Source of the DNA: Alphaproteobacteria bacterium
Lineage (GTDB): Bacteria; Pseudomonadota; Alphaproteobacteria; Rhodospirillales; Casp-alpha2
DNA length: 64,000 bases
NCBI GenBank assembly: GCA_014382345.1
Contig: JACNJX010000049.1
Coordinates: 1-64,000, forward strand
Direction of reading: 5' to 3'
Shown here one piece after another: positions 18,109 to 26,298 of this stretch. Under the pieces are notes generated by a model. That model saw only the letters and a list, made by a program, of their open reading frames with translations, was not told the origin of the DNA and ran no database searches. Numbering within the stretch: the first letter of the stretch is position 1; each line of letters begins with the position of its first letter. Made by a program: the position numbers and the translations under genes.

Positions 18109-19521
18109 ATGGTGCGCAACGCGATCATCGGCATTGTTATCGGCCTGGTTATCGGTGTCGTCGTCGGCGCCACGGTCGTCGCCCCTCGGCTGCAACAGGC
18201 CAACCGGAAGGGCCTTGCCAGCCAGGCAATTGCCGTCAAGGCGCCGCATGCTGATACGTCCGCCGAGGCCGCCCTGCCCTCCATCAAAAAGAGCAAGGAC
18301 AAGAAAAAGACGCCGCCCGAGCCGGTAACAGCGAAGGAAACAACCGACAAGCCCTTTGAAAAACCGAAGCCATCCGCCCTCGCCACCCTGCCTTCTGATA
18401 AATCTTCACAAAACGCCGGGACGGGAAAAACCACCCCCCAAGCCAAGCCTCTCAAACCGGTGGCTTCCGCTTTGCCCGTCCTTCCGCCCCCCGTTTCCAT
18501 CCCCGTCAAACCGCCCGTTATTCCGCCCCACGACCACCCGCCCGCCCCGGGGCCGGAAACCATTCACTGGAAAATGGGCAGCGCCTATCCCGCCAGCCTG
18601 CCGCAATTGGGAACCCTGGCCAAGAAGCTGGAACACGACATCTGGCGGGTGTCGGACGGTCTTTTGGAGATAAAATTTTTTGAGCCCGGCGCCTTGGTGC
18701 CGCCGCTGGAAATGTTCGATGCGGTACGCGCCGGCGCCATCGACGCCGCCTTTTCATCTCCCGGATTCTGGGGCAACAAAATTCCGGCCCTGCAATTGTT
18801 TGCCGCCATTCCCTTCGGACCATCGGCCCAGGAATTTCTCGCCTGGGTCTACTTCGGCGGCGGCCAGGAACTGTTCAACGAAATCTACAACGCCAACGGC
18901 ATTCAAAGCATCTTCTGCGGCGTGATCGCGCCGGAAGCGTCGGGCTGGTTCCGCAGGCGTATCCGCTCGGTTGAAGACCTGAAGGGGCTGAAAATGCGCT
19001 TTTTCGGTCTCGGTGCGAAGGTCATGGAGAAACTGGGCGCGGAAACATCGCAATTAACCTCCGGCGATATCTACATGGCCTTCGAATCCGGCCAAATTGA
19101 CGCCGCCGAATTTTCCATGCCCGCCATCGACCTGAAGCTGGGCCTGCACCGGATGATAAAAAACTATTACTTCCCCGGTTGGCACCAACCCTCGACCCTG
19201 TTCGAGTTGATGGTCAACCTGAAGAAATGGAAGGCCCTCCCCACTTCGGCCAAGGCGCAGATCGAAGCCGTTTGCGGCGACAACATCCGCTATGGGCTTG
19301 CCGAAGGCGCCTCCGCGCAGTTCAAGGCCCTTAAGGTACTGCAGAAAGAAGGCGTCTCCATCCGAAAGTGGCCCGGAGAAATCCTGGACGCCCTGAAAGC
19401 CGCATGGGAAGACGTCGCTTTCGAGGAAACCGAAAAAGACAGGACTTTCAAGCGGGTTTGGAAATCCCTCAAGGCTTTTCGGGAAAATTACGCCATCTGG
19501 CGGGAACTGAATTCGCCTTAA
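18109..19521 (+). CDS. Membrane-anchored TRAP-type (DctP) substrate-binding protein
   Basis: This 470-residue protein has three parts. Residues 5-25 form a membrane helix with glycines at 8, 12, 16 and 20, a GxxxGxxxGxxxG zipper. Residues 35-150 are a lysine- and proline-rich spacer. From about 152 ([10 protein letters not shown]) a full DctP fold follows, with [20 protein letters not shown] around residue 290 holding the arginine expected to clamp a carboxylate. Usual DctP proteins carry a cleaved signal peptide, whereas here a permanent anchor and a stiff spacer would hold the domain in the periplasm. No TRAP permease gene is adjacent. It may serve a remote transporter or act as a sensor. 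Its stop overlaps the convergent DUF2336 gene by 4 bp. Confidence 0.85.
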   Translation: MVRNAIIGIVIGLVIGVVVGATVVAPRLQQANRKGLASQAIAVKAPHADTSAEAALPSIKKSKDKKKTPPEPVTAKETTDKPFEKPKPSALATLPSDKSSQNAGTGKTTPQAKPLKPVASALPVLPPPVSIPVKPPVIPPHDHPPAPGPETIHWKMGSAYPASLPQLGTLAKKLEHDIWRVSDGLLEIKFFEPGALVPPLEMFDAVRAGAIDAAFSSPGFWGNKIPALQLFAAIPFGPSAQEFLAWVYFGGGQELFNEIYNANGIQSIFCGVIAPEASGWFRRRIRSVEDLKGLKMRFFGLGAKVMEKLGAETSQLTSGDIYMAFESGQIDAAEFSMPAIDLKLGLHRMIKNYYFPGWHQPSTLFELMVNLKKWKALPTSAKAQIEAVCGDNIRYGLAEGASAQFKALKVLQKEGVSIRKWPGEILDALKAAWEDVAFEETEKDRTFKRVWKSLKAFRENYAIWRELNSP

Positions 19522-20660
19522 GCCGCATCCGCGTCTTCGAGGACATCGCTGGGCAGCTGGTTCATCTTGGTCAGCAGATAATTCAAATCGCTGGATTCAA
19601 ATTCGACGCCAAGATCATCGTATTGCGTCATAATCCGTTCGATCATGCGCCGAGAGTAGCGTTCCCGATCGTGTTCCCGTCCGTCGTATTCCATTTCCAT
19701 GGACACGTCGATGGCGGCGCGCACGGCCACCAGTTGCGGCAGGGGTATCTCCGCCTTACGGCAAAGGGTCCGGAGCCCAAGGGTCCCTGAATCGTATATC
19801 AACTGACGCGCGTTCATCAAAGACACCCCGGCCAGCTCCGCGATGCCGGCTTCGAAAAACATCATGTCGCCCATGCACAGGCCACGCAGGAGGATGGAAG
19901 GCGTCAACCGCCCATTTTCGTGCAACTGTTTAACCAGACGCTCCACATCGCCTTCTTCGGAATTCGTGGACAGCGTAATTACGGCGCGTTCCCGGGTTTG
20001 CAGGATCAGGTCGGTGACAACGTTATCCGGCAGATCCTCGCGCCCGATCAGGTCGGCGGCGAATTTTTCCGACACCAGAGTGACCAGGCGTTCCGAAACC
20101 GTCACGGGAAGCTTGCCACGATGCACCATGGCATCTTGGATGCTTTCCCGGTCGCCCAACGTATCAACCACCTTCATCATGGAGCGTTCGGAAATATCGG
20201 CGCCTTCATTGGCGACCAGGGACGTAACCGCTTCCTCATTGCCCGTTTCCACCAAGGCGTCAGCGACATCTTCGGACACGCTTGAGCGCTTGGCGATGGC
20301 AACCTGTTTCTCCGGGGACTGGCTGTTGACGATGGCAATCAGGTCATCATCGGTCAGAACCTCGGAAAACTGCAGCACCGGCAGGGCAACCTGCGCCACG
20401 TCCCGGGCCAGGCTAACCGCCACGTCATGGGGGATATTCGGGTTTTCCTTGAGGTTCTGAGCCAGGGCTTCCCGGACGCGGACCTCCGCATCCTTAACCA
20501 TGACATGGAAGATTTCTTCCGCCAGCTTCCGTTCGGTATCGCTTAAAGCCCCGGCACTGAACCCATTGGCGATCTTCGCCGCCGTCTCAGCACGGGTGTC
20601 GCCCGAAGGGTCTGATAAAAGCTTGGTTACGTCTTCCTGGGTTAGTTTATTTTCGGTCAT
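19518..20660 (-). CDS. DUF2336 domain protein
   Basis: The 380-residue protein is acidic and largely helical. Its N-terminal half has TPR/HEAT-like repeated helices (LLSDPSGDTRAETAAKIANG, then VKDAEVRVREALAQNLKENP and RDVAQVALPVLQFSEVLTDD). This pattern is characteristic of DUF2336, found mainly in alphaproteobacteria and without a proven role. I see no catalytic motif or membrane helix, so I expect a cytosolic scaffold or regulator. It is monocistronic; its 3' end overlaps the convergent DctP-like gene by 4 bp. Confidence 0.85.
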   Translation of the reverse strand: MTENKLTQEDVTKLLSDPSGDTRAETAAKIANGFSAGALSDTERKLAEEIFHVMVKDAEVRVREALAQNLKENPNIPHDVAVSLARDVAQVALPVLQFSEVLTDDDLIAIVNSQSPEKQVAIAKRSSVSEDVADALVETGNEEAVTSLVANEGADISERSMMKVVDTLGDRESIQDAMVHRGKLPVTVSERLVTLVSEKFAADLIGREDLPDNVVTDLILQTRERAVITLSTNSEEGDVERLVKQLHENGRLTPSILLRGLCMGDMMFFEAGIAELAGVSLMNARQLIYDSGTLGLRTLCRKAEIPLPQLVAVRAAIDVSMEMEYDGREHDRERYSRRMIERIMTQYDDLGVEFESSDLNYLLTKMNQLPSDVLEDADAA

Positions 20661-20843
20661 GAGCCGAGACTCTCCGAGGGGGTTTCTGAGCCGCCGGAAG
20701 GCACACTATAGCCTGCAAGCCGTCCCGTAAGTTATAGGATAACATGGAATGACTCTACAGTGACAACGATCACAACATATTGTAGCCATATTCCTTCATC
20801 ATAAACACCAGGATGAATTACCCCCTCAAATCGTCGGGAACTG

Positions 20844-20872
20844 TTGCAAGGCGGGGGTGAACCTCATATATA
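20844..20872 (+). promoter_or_regulatory. Sigma-70-type promoter of the cytochrome c gene
   Basis: TTGCAA at 20844-20849 and TATATA at 20867-20872 are separated by exactly 17 bases, a near-consensus housekeeping promoter. It lies 57 bp upstream of the cytochrome c ATG. The rest of the 268-bp gap to the DUF2336 gene shows no other clear element. Confidence 0.65.
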
Positions 20873-20928
20873 GAGACCCCGAATTCCATTCGATAAATTA
20901 CATGTCCACTACTTAGAGGCTCTCCCCC

Positions 20929-21306
20929 ATGAACAAAGCAAAATTTTTCGCTGTTGCCCTGGCTTCGGCTTTGGCATTGACGAGCGGTGCCGCGATGGCC
21001 GCAGGCGATGCCGGAAAAGGCAAAAAGGTTTTCAATAAGTGCAAAGCCTGCCACAGCACCGAAGCCGGTAAAAAGAAAATCGGACCGTCCATGTTCGGTA
21101 TTGTTGGCCGTAAAGCCGGAACCACAGAAGGGTACCGTTTCTCCGAAGCCATGAAAGCCAGCGGCCTGACCTGGGACGAAGCCACCCTGGACAAATTCCT
21201 GAAAAAGCCGAAAACGCTCGTCAAGAAAACGAAAATGAGCTTCGCCGGCCTGAAGAAAGACTCGCAGCGCGCCGACGTCATCGCCTACCTGAATACGTTG
21301 AAATAA
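20929..21306 (+). CDS. Periplasmic cytochrome c, class I
   Basis: The 125-residue precursor has a cleavable signal peptide (residues 1-24, ending AAMA) and a heme-binding C-x2-C-H at 38-42 (CKACH). The probable axial methionine is at 103 in TKMSFAGL, and the C-terminal helix ends ADVIAYLNTL. The small size and PSMFGIVGRKAG segment fit the cytochrome c2/c550-like electron carriers. It probably shuttles electrons between the bc1 complex and a terminal oxidase. It is monocistronic, with its own promoter and terminator and a strong upstream purine tract, which suggests high expression. Confidence 0.92.
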   Translation: MNKAKFFAVALASALALTSGAAMAAGDAGKGKKVFNKCKACHSTEAGKKKIGPSMFGIVGRKAGTTEGYRFSEAMKASGLTWDEATLDKFLKKPKTLVKKTKMSFAGLKKDSQRADVIAYLNTLK

Positions 21307-21334
21307 CGCAGCCCTCGCGAACAGCTTACGAAAA

Positions 21335-21367
21335 ACGCCGCCGGGTAAAACCGGCGGCGTTTTTTTT
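21335..21367 (+). terminator. Rho-independent terminator of the cytochrome c gene
   Basis: A perfect 10-bp stem (ACGCCGCCGG and CCGGCGGCGT) with a GTAAAA loop runs straight into seven T residues. It ends the cytochrome c message 29 bp after the stop. Confidence 0.92.
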
Positions 21368-21422
21368 CGCTAATTTTTTGGAACTTCACCGGGTGGACCT
21401 TCCCCAAGGCGCGGACGAACCG

Positions 21423-21851
21423 CTATTCCCGAACCACCAGCACCGAGCAATTGGCGTGACGCATCACCCGGGCGGCATTGGGGCCCAGCAGGTAATCTTT
21501 TAGTTCCGGACGGTGGGACCCCATAACGATCAAATCAGCCGATATCTCTTCCGCAACATCGATAATTTCTTCGTAGATGTGGCCATACCGGACAATAGCT
21601 TCGACCGTGATGTCTTCAGGCACGTTCTTCGAACAGAAGGCCTTCAGTTTTTCCTTCTGGTCGGCCATGGCTTTTTCCTCAAAATCAGCAGGAAAGAACC
21701 CACCGACCACGGCCATGCCGAAATCCGGCACGACGGTCACTACGTGCAACGTAGCCTCATATGTCTTGGCCAAGTCTATGGATGTCGGCAGGGCCTTCAC
21801 CCACGAAGCGGTTTCATTCAGGTCAACCGACAGCAGGATATTCTTATACAT
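21423..21851 (-). CDS. Universal stress protein UspA family
   Basis: The 142-residue protein has the Usp layout: an N-terminal nucleotide-binding strand (YKNILLSVDLNE), then ISADLIVMGSHRPELKDYLL and GPNAARVMRHANCSVLVV at the C-terminus. This includes the G-x-H and GPNA segments used for ATP contact. It starts 15 bp after the stop of the TRAP permease gene. Usp proteins next to TRAP permeases, such as TeaD, regulate transport by ATP binding, and this protein may do the same. Confidence 0.9.
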   Translation of the reverse strand: MYKNILLSVDLNETASWVKALPTSIDLAKTYEATLHVVTVVPDFGMAVVGGFFPADFEEKAMADQKEKLKAFCSKNVPEDITVEAIVRYGHIYEEIIDVAEEISADLIVMGSHRPELKDYLLGPNAARVMRHANCSVLVVRE

Positions 21852-21866
21852 GACGCCACCCTCCCT

Positions 21867-24278
21867 TTACTCACCGCCACCGGCAGCCGCCATGGCGGGT
21901 TGTAGCCGCCTCCGGCGAATAAGCTGAAGGCCTAGAACGAGAACAATCAAAGCCAGGCCGACAGGATAAATTAACTCTTTGGGCGGTTGGCCGACCCGTT
22001 CCTCATCAAACTCGGTCATGTAATCGCCGATTTCAATCCCGACCGTGTCCGCCAAACCCTTGGGCGTCAAGTCGGTGACCTCGAAGCGGCCGTCGCCGGC
22101 AGGCGCCAGCTTGATCCCGTAACGGGCTTCCGGGCTGGTGTCCTTAAGGTTGGGCGTGAATACCGTGTAGAGTTTGAACCGGTCGCCGTAATCGGTGGAC
22201 CGCGTCAAATGAAAACGAACCGAGTAGCCCGGCGTCCCCGATACTTCCCCGGTTGCAAATTTCGCCGGATCGAAACCGGCGTATTTCGGGAAAAACTGAT
22301 TCATGACGAAATCGGGCCGGAACAGGCACACCACAATGGCCACCAGAATAATGCTTTCGACAATCGTAGTCTTAACGAGGATCCACCCCTGTACCAGCGA
22401 ACTGAAACTGAACATCGCCAGCAGCGTCATGGCGAAGATCAACAAACCGTGCCAAACGGTGTCGACCCCGACCAGAAGCAATTCCGGATTAAAGATGAAG
22501 ATAAACGGCAGGATCGCCGTGCGGATATCATAGACGAACCCCTGTATCCCGGTCTTGATCGGATCGGCCCGGGATATGGCGGCAGCCGCAAACGCCGCCA
22601 GACAGACCGGTGGAGTATCGTCCGCCAGGATACCAAAGTAGAACACGAACAGGTGCACCGAAATCAACGGCAACACCAAGCCCGCCGCCGTTCCCAGTTC
22701 CACCAGCACGCCGGCCAGCAGGGACGCGACGACCAGATAATTCGCCGTCGTCGGCAGACCCATGCCGAGAATCAGGCTCAACACCGCGGTTAAAATCAGA
22801 AGAATGTAAACGTTGCCGCCGGAAATGGCCTCGATCACGCCGACCAGGGCGTTGTTCAACCCCGTAGAACCGACGGCGCCAACGATGATCCCCGCCGTCG
22901 CCACGGCGATGGCGATACCGACCATGTTGCGGGCGCCGGCGATAAGGCCGCCATAGATTTCCTGGAAGCCTGCCTTGACCGCGGCGGCAACATCGCCCGC
23001 GCCTGTTTTCTTCTCATGCCAGACATGCTCCAGAACCATGATCCCCATCATCAACAGGATCGAATAGAAAACAGCCGTGCCGGCCGTCCAGCGCTCCACC
23101 ATCAGGAGATAAACCAGCACTACAATCGGAACAATATAATGAAGGCCGCTTTTGAAGGTCTTGCCAAGCGGTGGGATGTCTTCTTTCGGCATGCCCTTGA
23201 GTCCCAGCTTCATGGCTTCAAGGTGCGAGATGTAGATCAGCGCGATATAGCTGGACACCGCCGGGATAAAAGCCGCCTTGACGACGTCGAAATAGGATAT
23301 GCCGATCAGCTCGGCGATGATGAAGGCGGCTGCCCCCATGATCGGCGGCATCAATTGGCCGTTGGTGGACGCTGCGACCTCAATGGCGCCGGCCTTGGTC
23401 GCCGACATGCCCATTTTTCGCATCACCGGAATGGTAAACACACCCGTCGTCACGACGTTGGCAATGGACGATCCCGAAATGGCGCCGGTCATGCCCGATG
23501 CCAGAATCGCCGCCTTGGCCGGGCCACCCCGGTATTTACCGACCAGCGCGAAGGACAGGTCTAGGAAATACTTGCCCGCGCCGGCCTTGTCCAGCAACGC
23601 GCCGAACAGCACGAAAAGGAATACGAAGCTGACGGAAACGTCGATAGGCAATCCGAAAATCGCCTCCTGGCCCAGCCATTGGTATCCGATCAGGCGATTA
23701 ATGGAGAGGCCACGGTGCGAAATAAGGTCCGGCATGATCTGGCCGAAATAGGAATACAGAAGAAAAACGGAAGCAACGATGACCAGCGGTTTGCCGATGG
23801 CCCGCCGCGTCGCCTCCAAAAGCAACAGAACGCCGATGGAGCCCAGGATGGCCTCGAAGGGAAACTCAAATCCCATGATGTCCCATGTCCACAGAACACC
23901 GGCGCGCGACACCAACCCGTCCCAGCCGAGAAACATGTAAAGGGCGCACCCCGTGCTAAGGAACGCCAGAACAATGTCATAAACCGGAATGCGGGCCGTC
24001 GCCAAAGAACGGGCAGCCGGAAACATCAAAAAACAAAGTAAAAAAGCGAAAGACAGGTGGATGCCCCGAGCTGGAACGTCAGTAATAATTGCGAAATTGA
24101 ACATGTATGGGAACGGAGACGCGATCCATAATTGGAACAGCGACCACAGCGCCGCGATAACGCCGACGACAACAGCTAGACGCGGGCCGTGCTTGCGCCC
24201 AACGTATTCTATTTCTTCGATCTGTTTTTCGATATCTTCCTGGGAAACATCAGGAATAGCGGATGTCGTCTCGGCCAT
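21867..24278 (-). CDS. TRAP transporter fused permease (TAXI type)
   Basis: The 803-residue protein fuses the small DctQ-like and large DctM-like membrane parts of a TRAP transporter. The N-terminal region has about four helices. The large part carries GAISGSSIANVVTTGVFTIP and GMGLPTTANYLVVASLLAGV, the typical DctM motifs. From about residue 690 a soluble domain (GYSVRFHLTRSTDYGDRF, then PKGLADTVGIEIGDYMTEF) of DUF3394 type follows, resembling a PDZ-like fold. It ends in a last membrane helix. It imports an organic anion with sodium, using the TAXI binding protein encoded just upstream. The substrate is unknown. Confidence 0.92.
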   Translation of the reverse strand: MAETTSAIPDVSQEDIEKQIEEIEYVGRKHGPRLAVVVGVIAALWSLFQLWIASPFPYMFNFAIITDVPARGIHLSFAFLLCFLMFPAARSLATARIPVYDIVLAFLSTGCALYMFLGWDGLVSRAGVLWTWDIMGFEFPFEAILGSIGVLLLLEATRRAIGKPLVIVASVFLLYSYFGQIMPDLISHRGLSINRLIGYQWLGQEAIFGLPIDVSVSFVFLFVLFGALLDKAGAGKYFLDLSFALVGKYRGGPAKAAILASGMTGAISGSSIANVVTTGVFTIPVMRKMGMSATKAGAIEVAASTNGQLMPPIMGAAAFIIAELIGISYFDVVKAAFIPAVSSYIALIYISHLEAMKLGLKGMPKEDIPPLGKTFKSGLHYIVPIVVLVYLLMVERWTAGTAVFYSILLMMGIMVLEHVWHEKKTGAGDVAAAVKAGFQEIYGGLIAGARNMVGIAIAVATAGIIVGAVGSTGLNNALVGVIEAISGGNVYILLILTAVLSLILGMGLPTTANYLVVASLLAGVLVELGTAAGLVLPLISVHLFVFYFGILADDTPPVCLAAFAAAAISRADPIKTGIQGFVYDIRTAILPFIFIFNPELLLVGVDTVWHGLLIFAMTLLAMFSFSSLVQGWILVKTTIVESIILVAIVVCLFRPDFVMNQFFPKYAGFDPAKFATGEVSGTPGYSVRFHLTRSTDYGDRFKLYTVFTPNLKDTSPEARYGIKLAPAGDGRFEVTDLTPKGLADTVGIEIGDYMTEFDEERVGQPPKELIYPVGLALIVLVLGLQLIRRRRLQPAMAAAGGGE

Positions 24279-24324
24279 GAACCTTCCCCCCGGGGGATAA
24301 AAATACGCGGCAACATGAGAAAGA

Positions 24325-24367
24325 CCTCGGCGCCCCGATCCGTAAAACCGGATACGAGGCGCCGAAA
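24325..24367 (-). promoter_or_regulatory. Intergenic stem-loop between the TAXI binding protein and permease genes
   Basis: Nested inverted repeats TCGGCGCC/GGCGCCGA (24327-24334 and 24358-24365) and ATCCG/CGGAT with a six-base loop form one hairpin. It lies between the stop of the binding-protein gene and the permease start. No T-run follows it in the transcript direction. Such hairpins often protect the upstream message, giving more binding protein than permease. Confidence 0.6.
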
Positions 24368-24385
24368 TCCATCAGACTGGAGAAA

Positions 24386-25384
24386 CTACATCCAACCCTT
24401 TTCCTTGTAGTATTTCACGGCGCCGGGATGCAGCGGCGCGGACAAGGCGTTCTTGATCATCAATTTGGGATCAAGGTTCTTGAACGCCGGATGCAGGCCT
24501 CGGAAATCGTCGAGATTTTCGAAAACCGCACGAACGACTTCGTAGACCACGTTTTCATCGACATCGGCACTGGTTACGAAGGTCGCCATCACGCCAAAGG
24601 TGGTGACGTCGGCATCCGTCGTCTTGTAGGTGCCTTTCGGAATGGTCGCAAAGGCGTAATACGGATTGGCGTCAACCAGACCTTTTTCCACGGAAGTCTT
24701 CAGGTTGATGATCTTTGCGCCACAGCCATCTGTCGCCACAGAAACACCCGCGTTGGGAACGCCGACGGTATAGCCGTAGGCGTCGATCTTGCCGTCACAC
24801 AGCGCTTTCGACTGCTCGGTCGAGGTCAACTCAGTGGCAACCTGGAAGTCGCTGGTCTTGGTGCCGTATTTCTGCATCAGGACTTCGGTCGTGCCGCGTT
24901 GACCGGAACCGGGGTTGCCGATATTGAACCGCTTGCCCTTGAGATCCTTCCACGACGCGATGCCGGAATCACCGCCAACGATGATGTGATAAGGCTCGGG
25001 GTGCACCGAGAACACGGCCCGCAGCTTCTTGTAGGCTTTGCCCTTGTACTTGGACGAACCGTTATAGGCATGAAACTGCCAGTCGGATTGAGCAACGCCG
25101 AAGTCCAGTTCGCCTTCTTTGATCTGGCCGATGTTGTAGTTGGAACCGCCGGTCGACGGAGCCGAGCAACGAATGCCGTGCTTGCGACCGGTCTTGCGGC
25201 CTTCGGCGGCGGCTTTGTGAACCATACGGCAAACCGACTGGCCGACGACGAAATAAACGCCGGTTGGCCCACCGGTTCCGATGGAGATGAATTTTTTCTT
25301 GGCTTCGGCGGGACTGGTCCCGGCGAGGCTGAAGGCGCCTACCGCAACGGCAAGGGCCAAGGTGGATACAGTCAACTTTCTCAT
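24386..25384 (-). CDS. TAXI-family TRAP solute-binding protein
   Basis: The ATG at 25384 is chosen because GGGAGGAG lies a few bases before it and a signal peptide follows (MRKLTVSTLALAVAVGAFSL, cleaved after AEA). An in-frame extension upstream adds 57 residues without a signal. The 332-residue precursor has SIGTGGPTGVYFVVGQSVCR right after the cleavage site and GKRFNIGNPGSGQRGTTEVL later, the two landmarks of the TAXI family. It captures an organic acid in the periplasm for the fused permease encoded 107 bp downstream. The signal is clear; the ligand is unknown. Confidence 0.93.
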   Translation of the reverse strand: MRKLTVSTLALAVAVGAFSLAGTSPAEAKKKFISIGTGGPTGVYFVVGQSVCRMVHKAAAEGRKTGRKHGIRCSAPSTGGSNYNIGQIKEGELDFGVAQSDWQFHAYNGSSKYKGKAYKKLRAVFSVHPEPYHIIVGGDSGIASWKDLKGKRFNIGNPGSGQRGTTEVLMQKYGTKTSDFQVATELTSTEQSKALCDGKIDAYGYTVGVPNAGVSVATDGCGAKIINLKTSVEKGLVDANPYYAFATIPKGTYKTTDADVTTFGVMATFVTSADVDENVVYEVVRAVFENLDDFRGLHPAFKNLDPKLMIKNALSAPLHPGAVKYYKEKGWM

Positions 25385-25800
25385 TTTTGAAACTCCTCCC
25401 TGTAAAAATTGGGAAATAATTGTGAGGTTATGACGCCTCCTCCCTCCCCGTAACCGGCGACCGTTTCCACACTTCTCTTTCGGCGGGATTTGAAAACGGA
25501 CAAAACCGATCGCCAACGGATCAGGCCTTGGCGTCAGGTCATCGTGATTTCGCAACTCAAGGTATCTTGGGCTTGATTGCCTCCCTCCATGGCCAAATTT
25601 AAATCGGCTCTGTTGTGAGGATTTATCTCAAACCGCTCCGGCCTAAATCAATCGGAGACTTAAAGACCAAGGCGACTATTCCTAAGGACACACTGTACCG
25701 AAGGAACCTGAACACAACCTTATCCCGATAAAATATTGGGACGCAACCGGAGTCTTTTTTTTAAGTATATTGTATACAAACCGCCGTTTTCGCGGATGTC
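25385..25800. other. Gene-free gap of 416 bp upstream of the TAXI-TRAP operon
   Basis: No credible gene lies here. It should hold the promoter of the TAXI-TRAP operon and the 3' end region of the uncharacterised gene at 25801. A perfect palindrome sits at 25770-25779. An imperfect inverted repeat (CCC-ATA with TAT-GGG) lies at 25724-25740. Several purine-rich stretches resemble ribosome-binding sites without a following gene. I could not assign a convincing -35/-10 pair. Confidence 0.6.
25770..25779. promoter_or_regulatory. TTGTATACAA palindrome, possible GntR-type operator
   Basis: This is a perfect 10-bp palindrome of the form bound by many FCD-type GntR regulators (T-x-G-T-xxx-A-C-x-A). 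It stands about 390 bp upstream of the TAXI gene start and 22 bp beyond the stop of the uncharacterised gene. TRAP operons are often under such regulators, but no GntR gene is in the window. Confidence 0.35.
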
Positions 25801-26298
25801 TCATCCAGCATCGAAACCGGTGGGGATCATCTTCCATTCCAACCAGACGCGGGCTGGAAATCTTTCCTTTTTTTCCTTTTCCCCCGCCTTCAAAGCATCT
25901 TTCACATAAGGAAAGCCGCGCCTGAGTTCCCGCCACATTTCAAGGCCGAAGGGCCTGAGCTCCGGCACGTTGAGGCAGCGAAGCGTATAGGACCACACCA
26001 TTGCGGCCGCGGCGTCCGACGCCAACCCCATTTTCCGGAACTGCTTGGACAACCGGTTGATTTCCAACTGACAGCCCCCCAGGGCTTCCGCCGTCGGAAG
26101 GGCGCCATCCCCGAAAATGTCCCTGGGTACAACCCCGTGCTCTTCAAAATTGATCCGCAGCACCGTGGCGATGGCGACGATGGCGCCCAGGTCCTTGTCA
26201 CCCATGTTTTTGAGGGCCGTAACGAACTTTTTTATTTCCCGGGTGCTGGCCCGGAGCGCCCCGTCCTGCATTTTGTCGAGCAACCAGTCCTTCAACAT
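25801..26298 (-). CDS. Conserved protein of unknown function
   Basis: The 165-residue protein is helical and basic, with no signal peptide, membrane helix or recognisable motif (MLKDWLLDKMQDGALRASTR at the start). A cysteine (CQLEINRLSKQFRKMG) and a tryptophan-rich C-terminus are visible, but no catalytic pattern. The start overlaps the stop of the aminotransferase gene by 7 bp, so it is probably translationally coupled to it. I do not recognise the family. Function and any link with the aminotransferase are open. Confidence 0.75.
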   Translation of the reverse strand: MLKDWLLDKMQDGALRASTREIKKFVTALKNMGDKDLGAIVAIATVLRINFEEHGVVPRDIFGDGALPTAEALGGCQLEINRLSKQFRKMGLASDAAAAMVWSYTLRCLNVPELRPFGLEMWRELRRGFPYVKDALKAGEKEKKERFPARVWLEWKMIPTGFDAG

